DNA from: Motiliproteus sp.
GTDB lineage: Bacteria > Pseudomonadota > Gammaproteobacteria > Pseudomonadales > Balneatricaceae
Direction of reading: 5' to 3'
Assembly: GCA_026196225.1 (NCBI GenBank)
Contig: JAPHRD010000024.1
Coordinates: forward strand, 1 to 47,308
DNA length: 47,308 bases
The stretch's first letter is position 1, and each line of letters starts with the position of its first letter. A program made the position numbers and the translations under genes. Positions 47,218 through 47,308 of the stretch are shown here, piece by piece. The notes under the pieces were generated by a model. The model saw nothing but the letters and a program-made list of their open reading frames with translations, did not search any database and was not told where the DNA came from.

Positions 47218-47308
47218 GCATTTTTCATGAGCCGCTCTGATACCGATATTTTCAGTTGTGCGTTATGGATTTAGGGCCAGCAGCCTTACTGGATACCTAA
47301 AAAACCCA

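Larger units (their letters stand above)
46979..47308. other. Upstream region of flhA, no gene seen
   Basis: About 330 bases contain no convincing coding frame on either strand. The stretch is AT-rich compared with its neighbours. It holds a sigma-54-type promoter match (47107-47123) and a hairpin (47179-47217); otherwise nothing was recognised. Confidence 0.7.

Overview
The window is a contiguous chromosomal segment of a motile, moderately GC-rich gammaproteobacterium, most like the marine Oceanospirillales/Pseudomonadales. Three things point there. The right third keeps the Pseudomonas-type order flhA-flhF-flhG-fliA-cheY-cheZ-cheA-cheB-motC-motD-parC-parP-cheW-DUF2802. trpG, trpD and trpC form a block without trpE. 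Arginine-succinyltransferase (ast/aru) catabolic genes are present. I see no insertion sequence, phage, CRISPR array, tRNA or rRNA.

Left end (1-3.7 kb, minus strand): a four-gene, translationally coupled operon of an ECF sigma factor, a single-pass anti-sigma factor and two exported subtilisin-like (S8) proteases; the second protease runs off the window. The periplasmic tail of the anti-sigma factor resembles a subtilase prodomain, while the first protease seems to lack a full prodomain. This suggests a protease-sensing sigma switch and is the most interesting locus here.

4.0-12.7 kb: mostly plus-strand metabolic genes. They are a succinylornithine/acetylornithine transaminase, an M20 metallohydrolase, succinylglutamate-semialdehyde dehydrogenase and succinylarginine dihydrolase; astA and astE are not in the window. 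A minus-strand membrane-anchored SRPBCC/GyrI-like protein interrupts them. Next come two paralogous, internally repeated small membrane proteins and a gamma-glutamylcyclotransferase-fold protein.

12.7-27 kb: an OsmC-like protein, trpC/trpD/trpG, a patatin phospholipase, a GcvA-like LysR regulator, two small unknown proteins, the tRNA-modifying enzyme MnmC, a two-CBS protein, DUF4126, YheU, DNA ligase LigA and the divisome protein ZipA with an unusually long linker.

27-30 kb: a compact cytochrome c maturation operon ccmA-B-C-D-H, from which ccmE, ccmF, ccmG and ccmI are absent.

30-47 kb: a divergent FliK-like/FlhB-like pair, then the long minus-strand flagellar and chemotaxis cluster. It covers the export gate (FlhA), polar placement and number control (FlhF, FlhG), sigma-28 (FliA), the CheY/Z/A/B/W pathway, a second stator pair (MotC/MotD) and the ParC/ParP system that places chemotaxis arrays at the pole. 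A good sigma-54 promoter match lies upstream of flhA. Many starts were moved to internal ATG, GTG or TTG codons because of clear Shine-Dalgarno sequences.
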